In this document: positions 58,626-64,000 of the stretch, piece after piece
Layout of the letters: the number at the start of each line of letters is the position of its first letter
How positions within the stretch are numbered: the first letter of the stretch is position 1
Source of the DNA: DASQMT01 sp963827335
GTDB taxonomy: Bacteria; Actinomycetota; Thermoleophilia; Solirubrobacterales; Solirubrobacteraceae
DNA length: 64,000 bases
NCBI GenBank assembly: GCA_963827335.1
Contig: CAWHAP010000007.1
Span: 1 to 64,000, forward strand
Reading direction: 5' to 3'
Notes under the pieces: model-generated
Database searches by the model: none
What the model was told of the DNA's origin: nothing
The model's input: the letters and a program-made list of their open reading frames with translations, nothing else
Position numbers and translations under genes: made by a program

Positions 58626-59174
58626 TCAGCGGTGGTGGCCGCCGGAGAAGCCGTCGAGCTGCCCGCGGATCTCGCCGCCCGGCCGGTCGGCGGTGTGGAC
58701 GTTCACGTACATCGCGCCCGAGCGCAGCGCGCTCACGAGCTCGCCGAAGTTGCCCTGCTCGAGGCCTTGCGCGGCCCCGCCGGGCCCGACGTCGGCAGGC
58801 GTGATCGTCCCGCTGATCGTCCCGCCGTCCGCCGGGCACGCCTGCGTGCCTGCCGGACCGTTGCCGAGGTTGGAGCAGAGGAAGACCACGATCGGGCCGT
58901 TGTTCGTCGCGTTCTCGAAGTGGATGTGCGACTGGGTCGCCGCGCTCTCGAGGTCGCCGAACGTCAGCCGGTAGCGGATCTCCTGATCGCTCCGGCTGAG
59001 CGCGGCCTTGAAGCTGCCGCCGCCGGCGGTCGAGAGGGCCGGCACCTCCTCGTAGCCGGTCAGCGACGTGCGGAAGTCGCTCCGGGACCGGTCGCCCGCC
59101 ACCGCGACGGCGGCGGTCACCACCACCCCGAGCACGGCGACGCCGATCGCCAGCTTCACCCGCAGCCTGCGCAT
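58626..59174 (-). CDS. CHRD-domain exported protein
   Basis: A 182-residue exported protein. Signal peptide in residues 1-30 (VKLAIGVAVLGVVVTAAVAVAG) and one CHRD domain, with LTGYEEVPALSTAGGGSFKA, SHIHFENATNNGPIVVFLC and YVNVHTADRPGGEIRGQL. CHRD domains were first noted in chordin; in bacteria the role is unknown. Two cysteines (CSNLG, QACP) may form a disulfide. ATG 59174 has a strong ribosome site AGGAGGAGG 7 bases upstream, unlike most starts here. Confidence 0.9.
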   Translation of the reverse strand: MRRLRVKLAIGVAVLGVVVTAAVAVAGDRSRSDFRTSLTGYEEVPALSTAGGGSFKAALSRSDQEIRYRLTFGDLESAATQSHIHFENATNNGPIVVFLCSNLGNGPAGTQACPADGGTISGTITPADVGPGGAAQGLEQGNFGELVSALRSGAMYVNVHTADRPGGEIRGQLDGFSGGHHR

Positions 59175-59246
59175 GGCACGACCTCCTCCTGTAGGGGACT
59201 GGAAGGCCCTACGCAGGGTGTGGGGAAAGGGTTCGGAAACGCAGAA

Positions 59247-59271
59247 GGGCCCGGCAACGTTCGCCGGGCCC
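59247..59271 (-). terminator. terminator hairpin downstream of groEL
   Basis: GGGCCCGGC (59247-59255) / GCCGGGCCC (59263-59271), loop of 7. On the minus strand it is followed by TTCTGCGTTTCC, the nearest thing to a T tract in the area. It lies 76 bases past the groEL stop. Confidence 0.65.
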
Positions 59272-59308
59272 TCCACGACCGGAAATCGGTTTCGCCCTCC
59301 GGTTCTCC

Positions 59309-59327
59309 CATGCCCCTGGGGGGCATG
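59309..59327 (-). terminator. second hairpin downstream of groEL
   Basis: CATGCCCC (59309-59316), loop of 3, GGGGCATG (59320-59327), a perfect 8-pair stem 20 bases past the groEL stop. It may protect the 3' end or help termination. Confidence 0.5.
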
Positions 59328-59346
59328 CTCGAACCTGCGGGCGACG

Positions 59347-60978
59347 TTACATCATGCCGCCCATGCCGCCCATGTCGGGCATGCCGCCGCCGGAACCGTC
59401 CTTCTCCGGGACCTCGGCGACGATCGCCTCGGTGGTGAGGATGTTCTTGGCGATCGACGCGGCGTTCTGCAGCGCCGAGCGGGTGACCATGGCGGGGTCG
59501 ATGACGCCCGCGGCCACGAGGTCGACGTACTCGCCCGTCTGGGCGTTGAGGCCGATGCCGGCCTCGGCCTTGCGCACGTCGTTGACGACGACCGAGCCCT
59601 CGAGGCCGGCGTTCTCCGCGATCGCGCGGAGCGGCTCCTCGAGCGCGCGCAGCACGATCTTCGCGCCGGTCTTCTCGTCCTCGTTCTCGATCGCGTCGAG
59701 CTTGACGGCGTCCGTCGACTCGAGCAGCGCCACGCCGCCGCCCGGCACGATGCCCTCCTCGAGGGCCGCGCGGGTGGCCTGCAGCGCGTCCTCGACGCGG
59801 TGCTTCTTCTCCTTCATCTCGGTCTCGGTGGCCGCGCCGACCTTGACGACGGCGACCCCGCCCGACAGCTTCGCGAGGCGCTCCTGGAGCTTCTCGCGAT
59901 CGAAGTCGGAGTCGGTGTTCTCGACCTCGGCCTTGATCTGGTTGATGCGGCCCTTGATGGCCTCCGCGTCACCGTTGCCGTCGACGATCGTGGTGTTGTC
60001 CTTCGCCACCACGATGCGGCGGGCGCGCCCGAGCTGCGAGACCTGCGTGTTCTCGAGCTTGAGGCCCATCTCCTCGGTGATGACCTCGCCGCCCGTGAGG
60101 ATGGCGATGTCCTCGAGCATGCGCTTGCGGCGGTCGCCGAAGCCCGGGGCCTTCACGGCGACGCCGGTGAAGGTGCCGCGCAGCTTGTTCACGACGAGCG
60201 TCGCGAGGGCCTCGCCCTCGACGTCCTCGGCGATGATCAGCAGCGGCTTGCCGGACTGGATGACCTGCTCGAGCACGGGCAGCAGATCGCGGACGGAGCC
60301 GATCTTCTGGTTGGCGATGAGGACGTAGGGATCCTCGAGCACCGCCTCCATGCGCTCCTGGTCGGTGACCATGTAGGGCGAGATGTAGCCCTTGTCGAAC
60401 TGCATGCCCTCGGTGAACTCGAGGTCCATGCCGAACGTCTGGCCCTCCTCGACGTTGACCACGCCGTCCTTGCCGACCTTCTCGATGGCGTCGGCGATGA
60501 CGTCGCCGATCTCCTCGTCGCCGGCCGAGATCGTCGCGACGCGCGCGATCTGGTCCTTGCCGGAGATCTCCTTGGACTGCGAGCGGATGTGCTCGACGAC
60601 CTGGTCGACGGCGATCTCGATGCCCTTGCGCAGGGCGAGGGGGTTCGCGCCGGCGGCCACGTTCTTCAGGCCCTGGCGGACGATCGCCTGGGCGAGCACG
60701 GTCGCGGTGGTGGTGCCGTCGCCGGCGACGTCGTTCGTCGCGGTCGCGACCTCGCGCACCAGCTGGGCGCCCTGGTTCTGGAAGACGTCCTCGACCTCGA
60801 TCTCACGGGCGATGGTGACGCCGTCGTTCGTGATCGTGGGCGCGCCGAACTTCTTGTCGAGGACGACGTAGCGGCCGCGCGGGCCGAGCGTCACCTTGAC
60901 GGCGTTGGCCACGGCGTCGACGCCGGCCTCCAGCGCCGCGCGGGCCTCGGTGTTGTACTTCAGTTCCTTGTGAGCCAT
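59347..60978 (-). CDS. groL: chaperonin GroEL
   Basis: A 543-residue 60-kDa chaperonin, which folds proteins in a double ring with GroES. AHKELKYNTEARAALEAGV, the ATP site TLGPRGRYVVLDKKFGAP and GDGTTTATVLAQAI, and AAVEEGIVPGGG-like AALEEGIVPGGGVALL are canonical. The Gly-Met tail ends GGMPDMGGMGGMM, the form of folding-active GroEL1/2 rather than a His-rich paralog. Only one groEL is seen here, next to groES with 18 bases between. Regulated by CIRCE operators upstream of groES. Confidence 0.98.
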   Translation of the reverse strand: MAHKELKYNTEARAALEAGVDAVANAVKVTLGPRGRYVVLDKKFGAPTITNDGVTIAREIEVEDVFQNQGAQLVREVATATNDVAGDGTTTATVLAQAIVRQGLKNVAAGANPLALRKGIEIAVDQVVEHIRSQSKEISGKDQIARVATISAGDEEIGDVIADAIEKVGKDGVVNVEEGQTFGMDLEFTEGMQFDKGYISPYMVTDQERMEAVLEDPYVLIANQKIGSVRDLLPVLEQVIQSGKPLLIIAEDVEGEALATLVVNKLRGTFTGVAVKAPGFGDRRKRMLEDIAILTGGEVITEEMGLKLENTQVSQLGRARRIVVAKDNTTIVDGNGDAEAIKGRINQIKAEVENTDSDFDREKLQERLAKLSGGVAVVKVGAATETEMKEKKHRVEDALQATRAALEEGIVPGGGVALLESTDAVKLDAIENEDEKTGAKIVLRALEEPLRAIAENAGLEGSVVVNDVRKAEAGIGLNAQTGEYVDLVAAGVIDPAMVTRSALQNAASIAKNILTTEAIVAEVPEKDGSGGGMPDMGGMGGMM

Positions 60979-60996
60979 ATCTGGTAAAGCCTCTTT

Positions 60997-61287
60997 CTAG
61001 CCCTGGACCTTGGCCAGGACGTCGCTCTCGCGCAGGACGAGCAGGTCCTCGCCCTCGACCTGGATCTCGGTGCCGCCGTACTTGGAGTAGAGGACCTCGT
61101 CGCCCTCGGCGACGTCCAGCGGGACGCGCTGGCCGTTGTCGTCGAGCTTGCCGTCGCCGACGGCCAGGACCTTGCCCTTCTGCGGCTTCTCCTTGGCGGT
61201 GTCGGGAAGGACGATGCCGGAAGCGGTCGTCGTGTCTTCCTCGACCGCCTTGACGATCAGGCGATCGCCCAGGGGCTTGAGCTTCAT
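60997..61287 (-). CDS. groS: co-chaperonin GroES
   Basis: A 96-residue GroES, the heptameric lid of GroEL. KPLGDRLIVKAVEEDTTTASGIVLP includes the mobile loop, and EGDEVLYSKYGGTEIQVEGEDLLVL follows. ATG 61287 with ribosome site GGAGG about 10 bases upstream; the frame is open to 61356 but that part covers the CIRCE element, so it is not coding. First gene of the groES-groEL operon. Confidence 0.97.
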   Translation of the reverse strand: MKLKPLGDRLIVKAVEEDTTTASGIVLPDTAKEKPQKGKVLAVGDGKLDDNGQRVPLDVAEGDEVLYSKYGGTEIQVEGEDLLVLRESDVLAKVQG

Positions 61288-61315
61288 AGGGGTGAACCTC
61301 CGTTGGGTGCTCCTA

Positions 61316-61342
61316 TTGGCACTCACGGGATGCGAGTGCCAA
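61316..61342. promoter_or_regulatory. CIRCE operator 1
   Basis: TTGGCACTC (61316-61324), 9-base spacer, GAGTGCCAA (61334-61342): a perfect CIRCE inverted repeat (consensus TTAGCACTC-N9-GAGTGCTAA), bound by HrcA. It lies downstream of the expected transcription start in the groES leader. hrcA itself is not in the window. Confidence 0.95.
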
Positions 61343-61354
61343 CCTCTGCTGAGC

Positions 61355-61382
61355 ATCTTATGACGGAAGTGCGGATCGTCAA
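61355..61382 (-). promoter_or_regulatory. groES-groEL promoter
   Basis: On the minus strand TTGACG (61382-61377) and TAAGAT (61360-61355) with a 16-base spacer form a good vegetative promoter. It stands exactly between the two CIRCE elements. Transcription should start near 61348. Confidence 0.75.
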
Positions 61383-61389
61383 GGGGTGG

Positions 61390-61416
61390 TTGGCACTCTG
61401 GTTACGAGAGTGCCAA
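61390..61416. promoter_or_regulatory. CIRCE operator 2
   Basis: TTGGCACTC (61390-61398), 9-base spacer, GAGTGCCAA (61408-61416); arms extend to 11 bases with flanking GG/CC. It is upstream of the -35 box of the groES promoter, so two HrcA dimers could flank it. It lies 64 bases before the divergent gene at 61480 and may affect that gene too. Confidence 0.92.
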
Positions 61417-61479
61417 CCGAAAGATGGGGTCCTGACCCGTCTCAGGCCTTGCGGCAATCGTGACGATAACCCGGGCACG

Positions 61480-62016
61480 ATGCGCACGATCGGCTTCCGC
61501 AGCAACCTCCTCTTCGCCGTCGCGGCCGCCTTCGGCGTGATCGCGTCCCTCTCGCGGCCGTGGTACGGGCCGTCCGCCAAGGCGACGGACGCGCAGATGG
61601 AGGACCTGCTCGCGGGGGTCGGCCGCGCGTTCACCGAGCCGGTCGGGACCAGCGGCTGGGCGGCGCTCGAGACCGCCGACCAGCTGATCGCGGGGCTGGC
61701 CGTCGGGACGGCCGCCGTGCTCCTGCTGACCCTGGTGCCGGCGCTGCAGCAGCAGCTGCGGCCGGTCGCCCGCTGGGGCGCGCTCGCCACGGTCGGCGTG
61801 ATCCTCGTCAAGCTCGTCGACACGCCGGACGGCCGCGCCTTCAGCGAGCCCCGCCACGGCCTCTTCCTCGCGCTCGCGTCAGGCCTCGTGCTCGTCGCGA
61901 GCACGGCGACCGTCGCCTCGGCGCCCTCGCGCCGGCGCAAGCCCGTGCAGCCCTACACCCCGCCGCCGCCGCCGAAGTACGACAGCGACGCGTCCTACGG
62001 GCCGCCGCAATTTTAG
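61480..62016 (+). CDS. four-helix membrane protein of unknown function
   Basis: A 178-residue membrane protein. Helices at NLLFAVAAAFGVIASLSRPWYG, LIAGLAVGTAAVLLLTLVPAL, VARWGALATVGVILVKLV and GLFLALASGLVLVASTATVA; a Pro/Tyr-rich tail (PYTPPPPPKYDSDASYG) ends it. The pattern RPWYGPS after helix 1 recalls other uncharacterised actinobacterial proteins of this size. ATG 61480, divergent from groES with CIRCE 2 between. A dispersed repeat starts at its stop codon. Confidence 0.75.
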   Translation: MRTIGFRSNLLFAVAAAFGVIASLSRPWYGPSAKATDAQMEDLLAGVGRAFTEPVGTSGWAALETADQLIAGLAVGTAAVLLLTLVPALQQQLRPVARWGALATVGVILVKLVDTPDGRAFSEPRHGLFLALASGLVLVASTATVASAPSRRRKPVQPYTPPPPPKYDSDASYGPPQF

Positions 62017-62089
62017 GGCGAAGCCCGGTCAAGACCGGACATGGATGTCCGGCACGCGGTCAGACGCGGTCCGGACGACCCGCGGAGCA
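62016..62089. repeat. dispersed palindromic repeat, copy 2
   Basis: It fills the whole space between two convergent stop codons. It shares AGGGCGAAGCCCGGTCA, GACCGG, GTCCGGC and a right end GACCCGCGGAGC with 20446-20552 but lacks the 40-base unit. Hairpin CCGGACAT-GG-ATGTCCGG (62035-62052) is perfect. It would work as a bidirectional terminator. Confidence 0.6.
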
Positions 62090-62488
62090 CTAATTTTGTG
62101 CGCCGCCGACGCCGCGGAGGCGGTCCTGGAGGTCGGGCGGGTTCTCGACGATCTGCGAGAAGCGCACGACGGTGACGGTGTCCTCGAGCGAGATCTCGCG
62201 CCCGTAGATCTGCTCCATGAAGTGGACCAGCTCCTCGGTCCGGCGGAACTCGGGGTTGTCGTGCTCGATGTCGCGCGGTGAGAGCTCCTTGACGCGCTTG
62301 ACGTCGACGTTGTCGATCACCGCGTGGAAGAGCTTCTCGCGCGGCGAGTACTGGTAGCCGACGGTGACGAGCACCACCTGGTTCTTGCGGTACTTGTGGC
62401 GCTTGTCGCCCAGCCGGATGGTGGCCGTCTTGCGCCCCCGCTTCATCTGGTCGGCGAAGACGGTGGAGTAGAAGTTCAGGACCTGCAT
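62090..62488 (-). CDS. ASCH-domain protein
   Basis: A 132-residue protein with an ASCH/PUA-like fold, seen in FYSTVFADQMKRGRKTATIRLGDKRHKYRKNQVVLVTVG (the G-x-K-x-x-T-x-R-x-G core). ASCH proteins probably bind RNA or modified nucleotides. The rest is helical with charged residues. ATG 62488; on the minus strand TAGGGT ends 9 bases before. A NUDIX gene lies 12 bases upstream, so both may handle nucleotides or RNA. Confidence 0.85.
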   Translation of the reverse strand: MQVLNFYSTVFADQMKRGRKTATIRLGDKRHKYRKNQVVLVTVGYQYSPREKLFHAVIDNVDVKRVKELSPRDIEHDNPEFRRTEELVHFMEQIYGREISLEDTVTVVRFSQIVENPPDLQDRLRGVGGAQN

Positions 62489-62500
62489 CGAGGCGGCACC

Positions 62501-62917
62501 CTACCCGTTTGCAGCGAGGATCGACAGTGCCCGCTCGATCATCTCCCGCTCGCCCGGATAGCTCAGCCGCTGCCGCGCCTCCTCGAGCGGCATCCAGCGC
62601 GCGTCGTCGACCTCGTGGTCGTGATCGGCGGTGTCCCCGCGCTCGAAGACGCACAGGTAGAAGTGGACGGTCTTGTCGACCCGCCGCCCGCCGCGCCGGT
62701 ACGTGTAGTCCACCTGGCCGAGGCGATCGCGCACCCTCGCCGTGATGCCGGTCTCCTCACGGACCTCCCGGGCGGCGGTCTCCTGCGGGCTCTCGCCGGC
62801 CATCGGCCCGCCCTTGGGCAGGCCGATCACCCGGCGCCGGCCGCGCGGGATGATGACGATGACGTCGTCGCCGCGGACGACGACCCCGCCGTAGGACGTC
62901 TCGCGCTCAGTAGACAT
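62501..62917 (-). CDS. NUDIX hydrolase
   Basis: A 138-residue NUDIX protein. The box GGPMAGESPQETAAREVREETGI fits G-x5-E-x7-R-E-x2-E-E-x-G-I exactly. RGRRRVIGLPKGG precedes, like enzymes that act on dinucleoside polyphosphates or diphosphoinositol (Ap4A or MutT1-like). The substrate is not fixed by the sequence. ATG 62917 lies 11 bases inside the end of the Crp gene upstream, so it is co-transcribed with it. Confidence 0.93.
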   Translation of the reverse strand: MSTERETSYGGVVVRGDDVIVIIPRGRRRVIGLPKGGPMAGESPQETAAREVREETGITARVRDRLGQVDYTYRRGGRRVDKTVHFYLCVFERGDTADHDHEVDDARWMPLEEARQRLSYPGEREMIERALSILAANG

Positions 62918-63590
62918 AGCGGTGCAGCGCCTCGGGATCGTGGACCGTGAGCCGGCCGCGGCCCTGCGAGATCACGCCCGCGCGCTCGAGCACGGCGAGG
63001 AAGCGGCTGGCCGACTCGCGCGACGAGCCCGCGAGCTGGGCCAGCTCGGCCTGGGTGGCGGTGATCGGCACGTCGCGCGCACCGGGCTCGTCCCCGGCGA
63101 GCTGGAGGAGCACCGCGGCCACGCGGCTCTGCACGGTCGAGAACGACTGGCGGGCGAGGCGCTCGTTCGCGTGGCGCAGGCGCCGGACGAGCGCGACGGC
63201 GAGCTTGACGGCGAGGTCGGCGTGCTCGTGCATGAGGCGCCGCATGTCCGGGCCGAGGACGACGAGCGCCTCGAGGTCGTCGACGGCCTCCACGGTGGCC
63301 GAGCGCCGCTCGTCGTCGAACATCGCGAGCTCCCCGAAGATGTCGCCGGGCCCGAACGTCGCGAGCGTGAGCCGGCGCCCGTCGGCGTGCTCGCGGATGG
63401 CCCGGGCGCGGCCCTCGGCGACGACGTAGCAGGCGCTGGAGGCGTCCCCCTCGCGGAAGACCGCCTCCCCCGCCGCGAAGCGGCGCGGCGCCGCGACCGC
63501 CGCGACCGCCGCGAGCTCGGCCGGGCCGAGCGCCTCGAAGGCCGGCACGCGCGCCAGCAGCTCGGCGGCGGCGTCGGCGCGGGCGGGCAT
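62907..63590 (-). CDS. Crp/Fnr-family regulator (second copy)
   Basis: A 227-residue Crp/Fnr protein. Cyclic-nucleotide fold: GEAVFREGDASSACYVVAEGRARAI, FGPGDIFGELAMFDDERRSATVEA (with the G-E-L and R-S-A pocket residues). HTH: ITATQAELAQLAGSSRESASRFLAVLERAGVIS, ending in HRYVY. Distinct from the copy at 51308, especially in the first helix. No cysteine cluster, so not an oxygen-sensing Fnr. ATG 63590. It probably heads a unit with NUDIX and ASCH genes. Confidence 0.93.
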   Translation of the reverse strand: MPARADAAAELLARVPAFEALGPAELAAVAAVAAPRRFAAGEAVFREGDASSACYVVAEGRARAIREHADGRRLTLATFGPGDIFGELAMFDDERRSATVEAVDDLEALVVLGPDMRRLMHEHADLAVKLAVALVRRLRHANERLARQSFSTVQSRVAAVLLQLAGDEPGARDVPITATQAELAQLAGSSRESASRFLAVLERAGVISQGRGRLTVHDPEALHRYVY

Positions 63591-63624
63591 CCGGCAGGGA
63601 TACCACAGCCCGCGCCTGCAGCGG

Positions 63625-64000
63625 TCACACGGCGTCGAGCGCGTGCTCGCGGCGCCGCCGGCGCGAGGTGCGCAGGGTCAGCCCGGCGAGCAGTGCGACC
63701 AGCGTGAGCGGCACCACGACGGCGAGCGCGACGATCGCGACGGCGGCCGCCACCTCGAGCACGCGGAGCGCGTCGCGCGCCGCGTCACCCGGGGTCCAGC
63801 CGCCCTCGTCCTCGGTCACGGGCGGGCCCGCGCTGCGGTCGCCGACCAGGGTGACCGCGACGGTCGAGAACGCCGCCCGGTTGCGCACGCGCCGGAGGCC
63901 GGCCCTCGCCCGCTCGATCTCGGCCGACACGTCATCGAGGCGGGCGCGGATCGCGGCGGTCTGCTGCGGCGTCGTGGCCGCGGCCAGCTGGTCCAGCAGG
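63625..64000 (-). CDS. DUF4349-type membrane protein, 5' part outside window
   Basis: The C-terminal 125 residues of a protein whose frame runs past the window edge. ATTPQQTAAIRARLDDVSAEIERARAGL continues as coiled helix into a strand FSTVAVTLVG, which matches the end of DUF4349 (a putative lipoprotein domain). One membrane helix (VAAAVAIVALAVVVPLTLVALLAGL) and a basic RRRRREH tail follow, so the domain is outside and the tail inside. A GTG at 63930 is in frame, but the coil before it shows the protein is longer. Confidence 0.75.
   Translation of the reverse strand, partial: LLDQLAAATTPQQTAAIRARLDDVSAEIERARAGLRRVRNRAAFSTVAVTLVGDRSAGPPVTEDEGGWTPGDAARDALRVLEVAAAVAIVALAVVVPLTLVALLAGLTLRTSRRRRREHALDAV

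Noticed and set aside
1..64000. tRNA, rRNA, insertion sequences with transposase, integrases or prophage genes.
   Set aside because: Looked for and not seen; no cloverleaf-type segments or transposase motifs recognised by eye. A tRNAscan and an Infernal search would be needed to exclude small RNAs.

Overview
The window is very GC-rich (third codon positions almost all G or C), gene-dense and without any rRNA, tRNA, phage or plasmid gene that I can see. Paired CIRCE operators on groES-groEL, a FdxA-type seven-iron ferredoxin, a helicase-nuclease with an iron-sulfur cysteine pattern like that of actinobacterial AdnA/AdnB, DUF5317 and DUF2342-type proteins, and -10 boxes (TANNNT) placed 6-9 bases before start codons all point to an actinobacterium. 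A deep lineage such as Thermoleophilia (Solirubrobacterales) fits best, but this is an inference. I count 69 protein genes; the first and the last run off the window edges.

Layout. 1-1447: the end of an AraC regulator, then DUF2000 and MmcQ/YjbR proteins. 1432-6401 (minus strand): a TetR regulator, aminotransferase, ThDP-dependent decarboxylase and hydrolase chained by 1-4 base overlaps, with an unusual ureohydrolase immediately upstream; this resembles an arginine-transaminase type pathway. 6506-12865 (plus strand): a methyl-transfer cluster. It has a GcvT-like folate protein, two paralogous fusions of a homocysteine S-methyltransferase with a class I SAM methyltransferase, a GAF-LuxR regulator between them, and a stand-alone MetE-type protein. 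Related GC-rich dyad elements lie before three of these genes. I regard this as the most novel system in the window. 12867-20443: GNAT and fumarase, an HxlR regulator, a c-di-GMP protein, a 29-residue small protein, a hydrolase-fold pseudoenzyme and a MATE exporter. 20566-29902: isoleucyl-tRNA synthetase, a lipoprotein plus a pilin-like protein with a proline-rich repeat tail, a GGDEF protein, thioredoxin and membrane proteins. 29925-43976: PolX, AzlCD, a trehalose-phosphate phosphatase/glycosyltransferase group, MscL, pyrophosphatase, asparaginase II, two more c-di-GMP proteins, and an ArsR-SRPBCC pair. 43973-52259: an AdnA/PcrA-like helicase-nuclease, inositol-phosphatase family protein, zinc protease, histone-like protein, Mrp, Crp and ferredoxin. 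52325-64000: an NAD(P)-binding protein, membrane proteins, amidase, citrate synthase, a CHRD protein, groES-groEL, ASCH, NUDIX, a second Crp and a partial DUF4349 protein.

Small repeats are a second theme. A family of about 75 bases follows the stop codons at 20443 and 62016. One copy carries an extra unit of about 40 bases, and nearly the same unit is inserted in frame in a GGDEF-EAL gene (39193-39232), where it removes the DDF metal-binding residues of the EAL domain. A different hairpin with rare codons sits in frame inside ileS (about 23722-23755). A long inverted repeat of about 240 bases with inner hairpins fills the gap between azlD and a glycosyltransferase.

Gene organisation is compact: many neighbours share ATGA, GTGA or TGATG overlaps, convergent stops often abut, and many divergent starts are less than 80 bases apart. 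There is no gene-free stretch above 300 bases; the longest gaps are 32626-32887 and 49095-49356.
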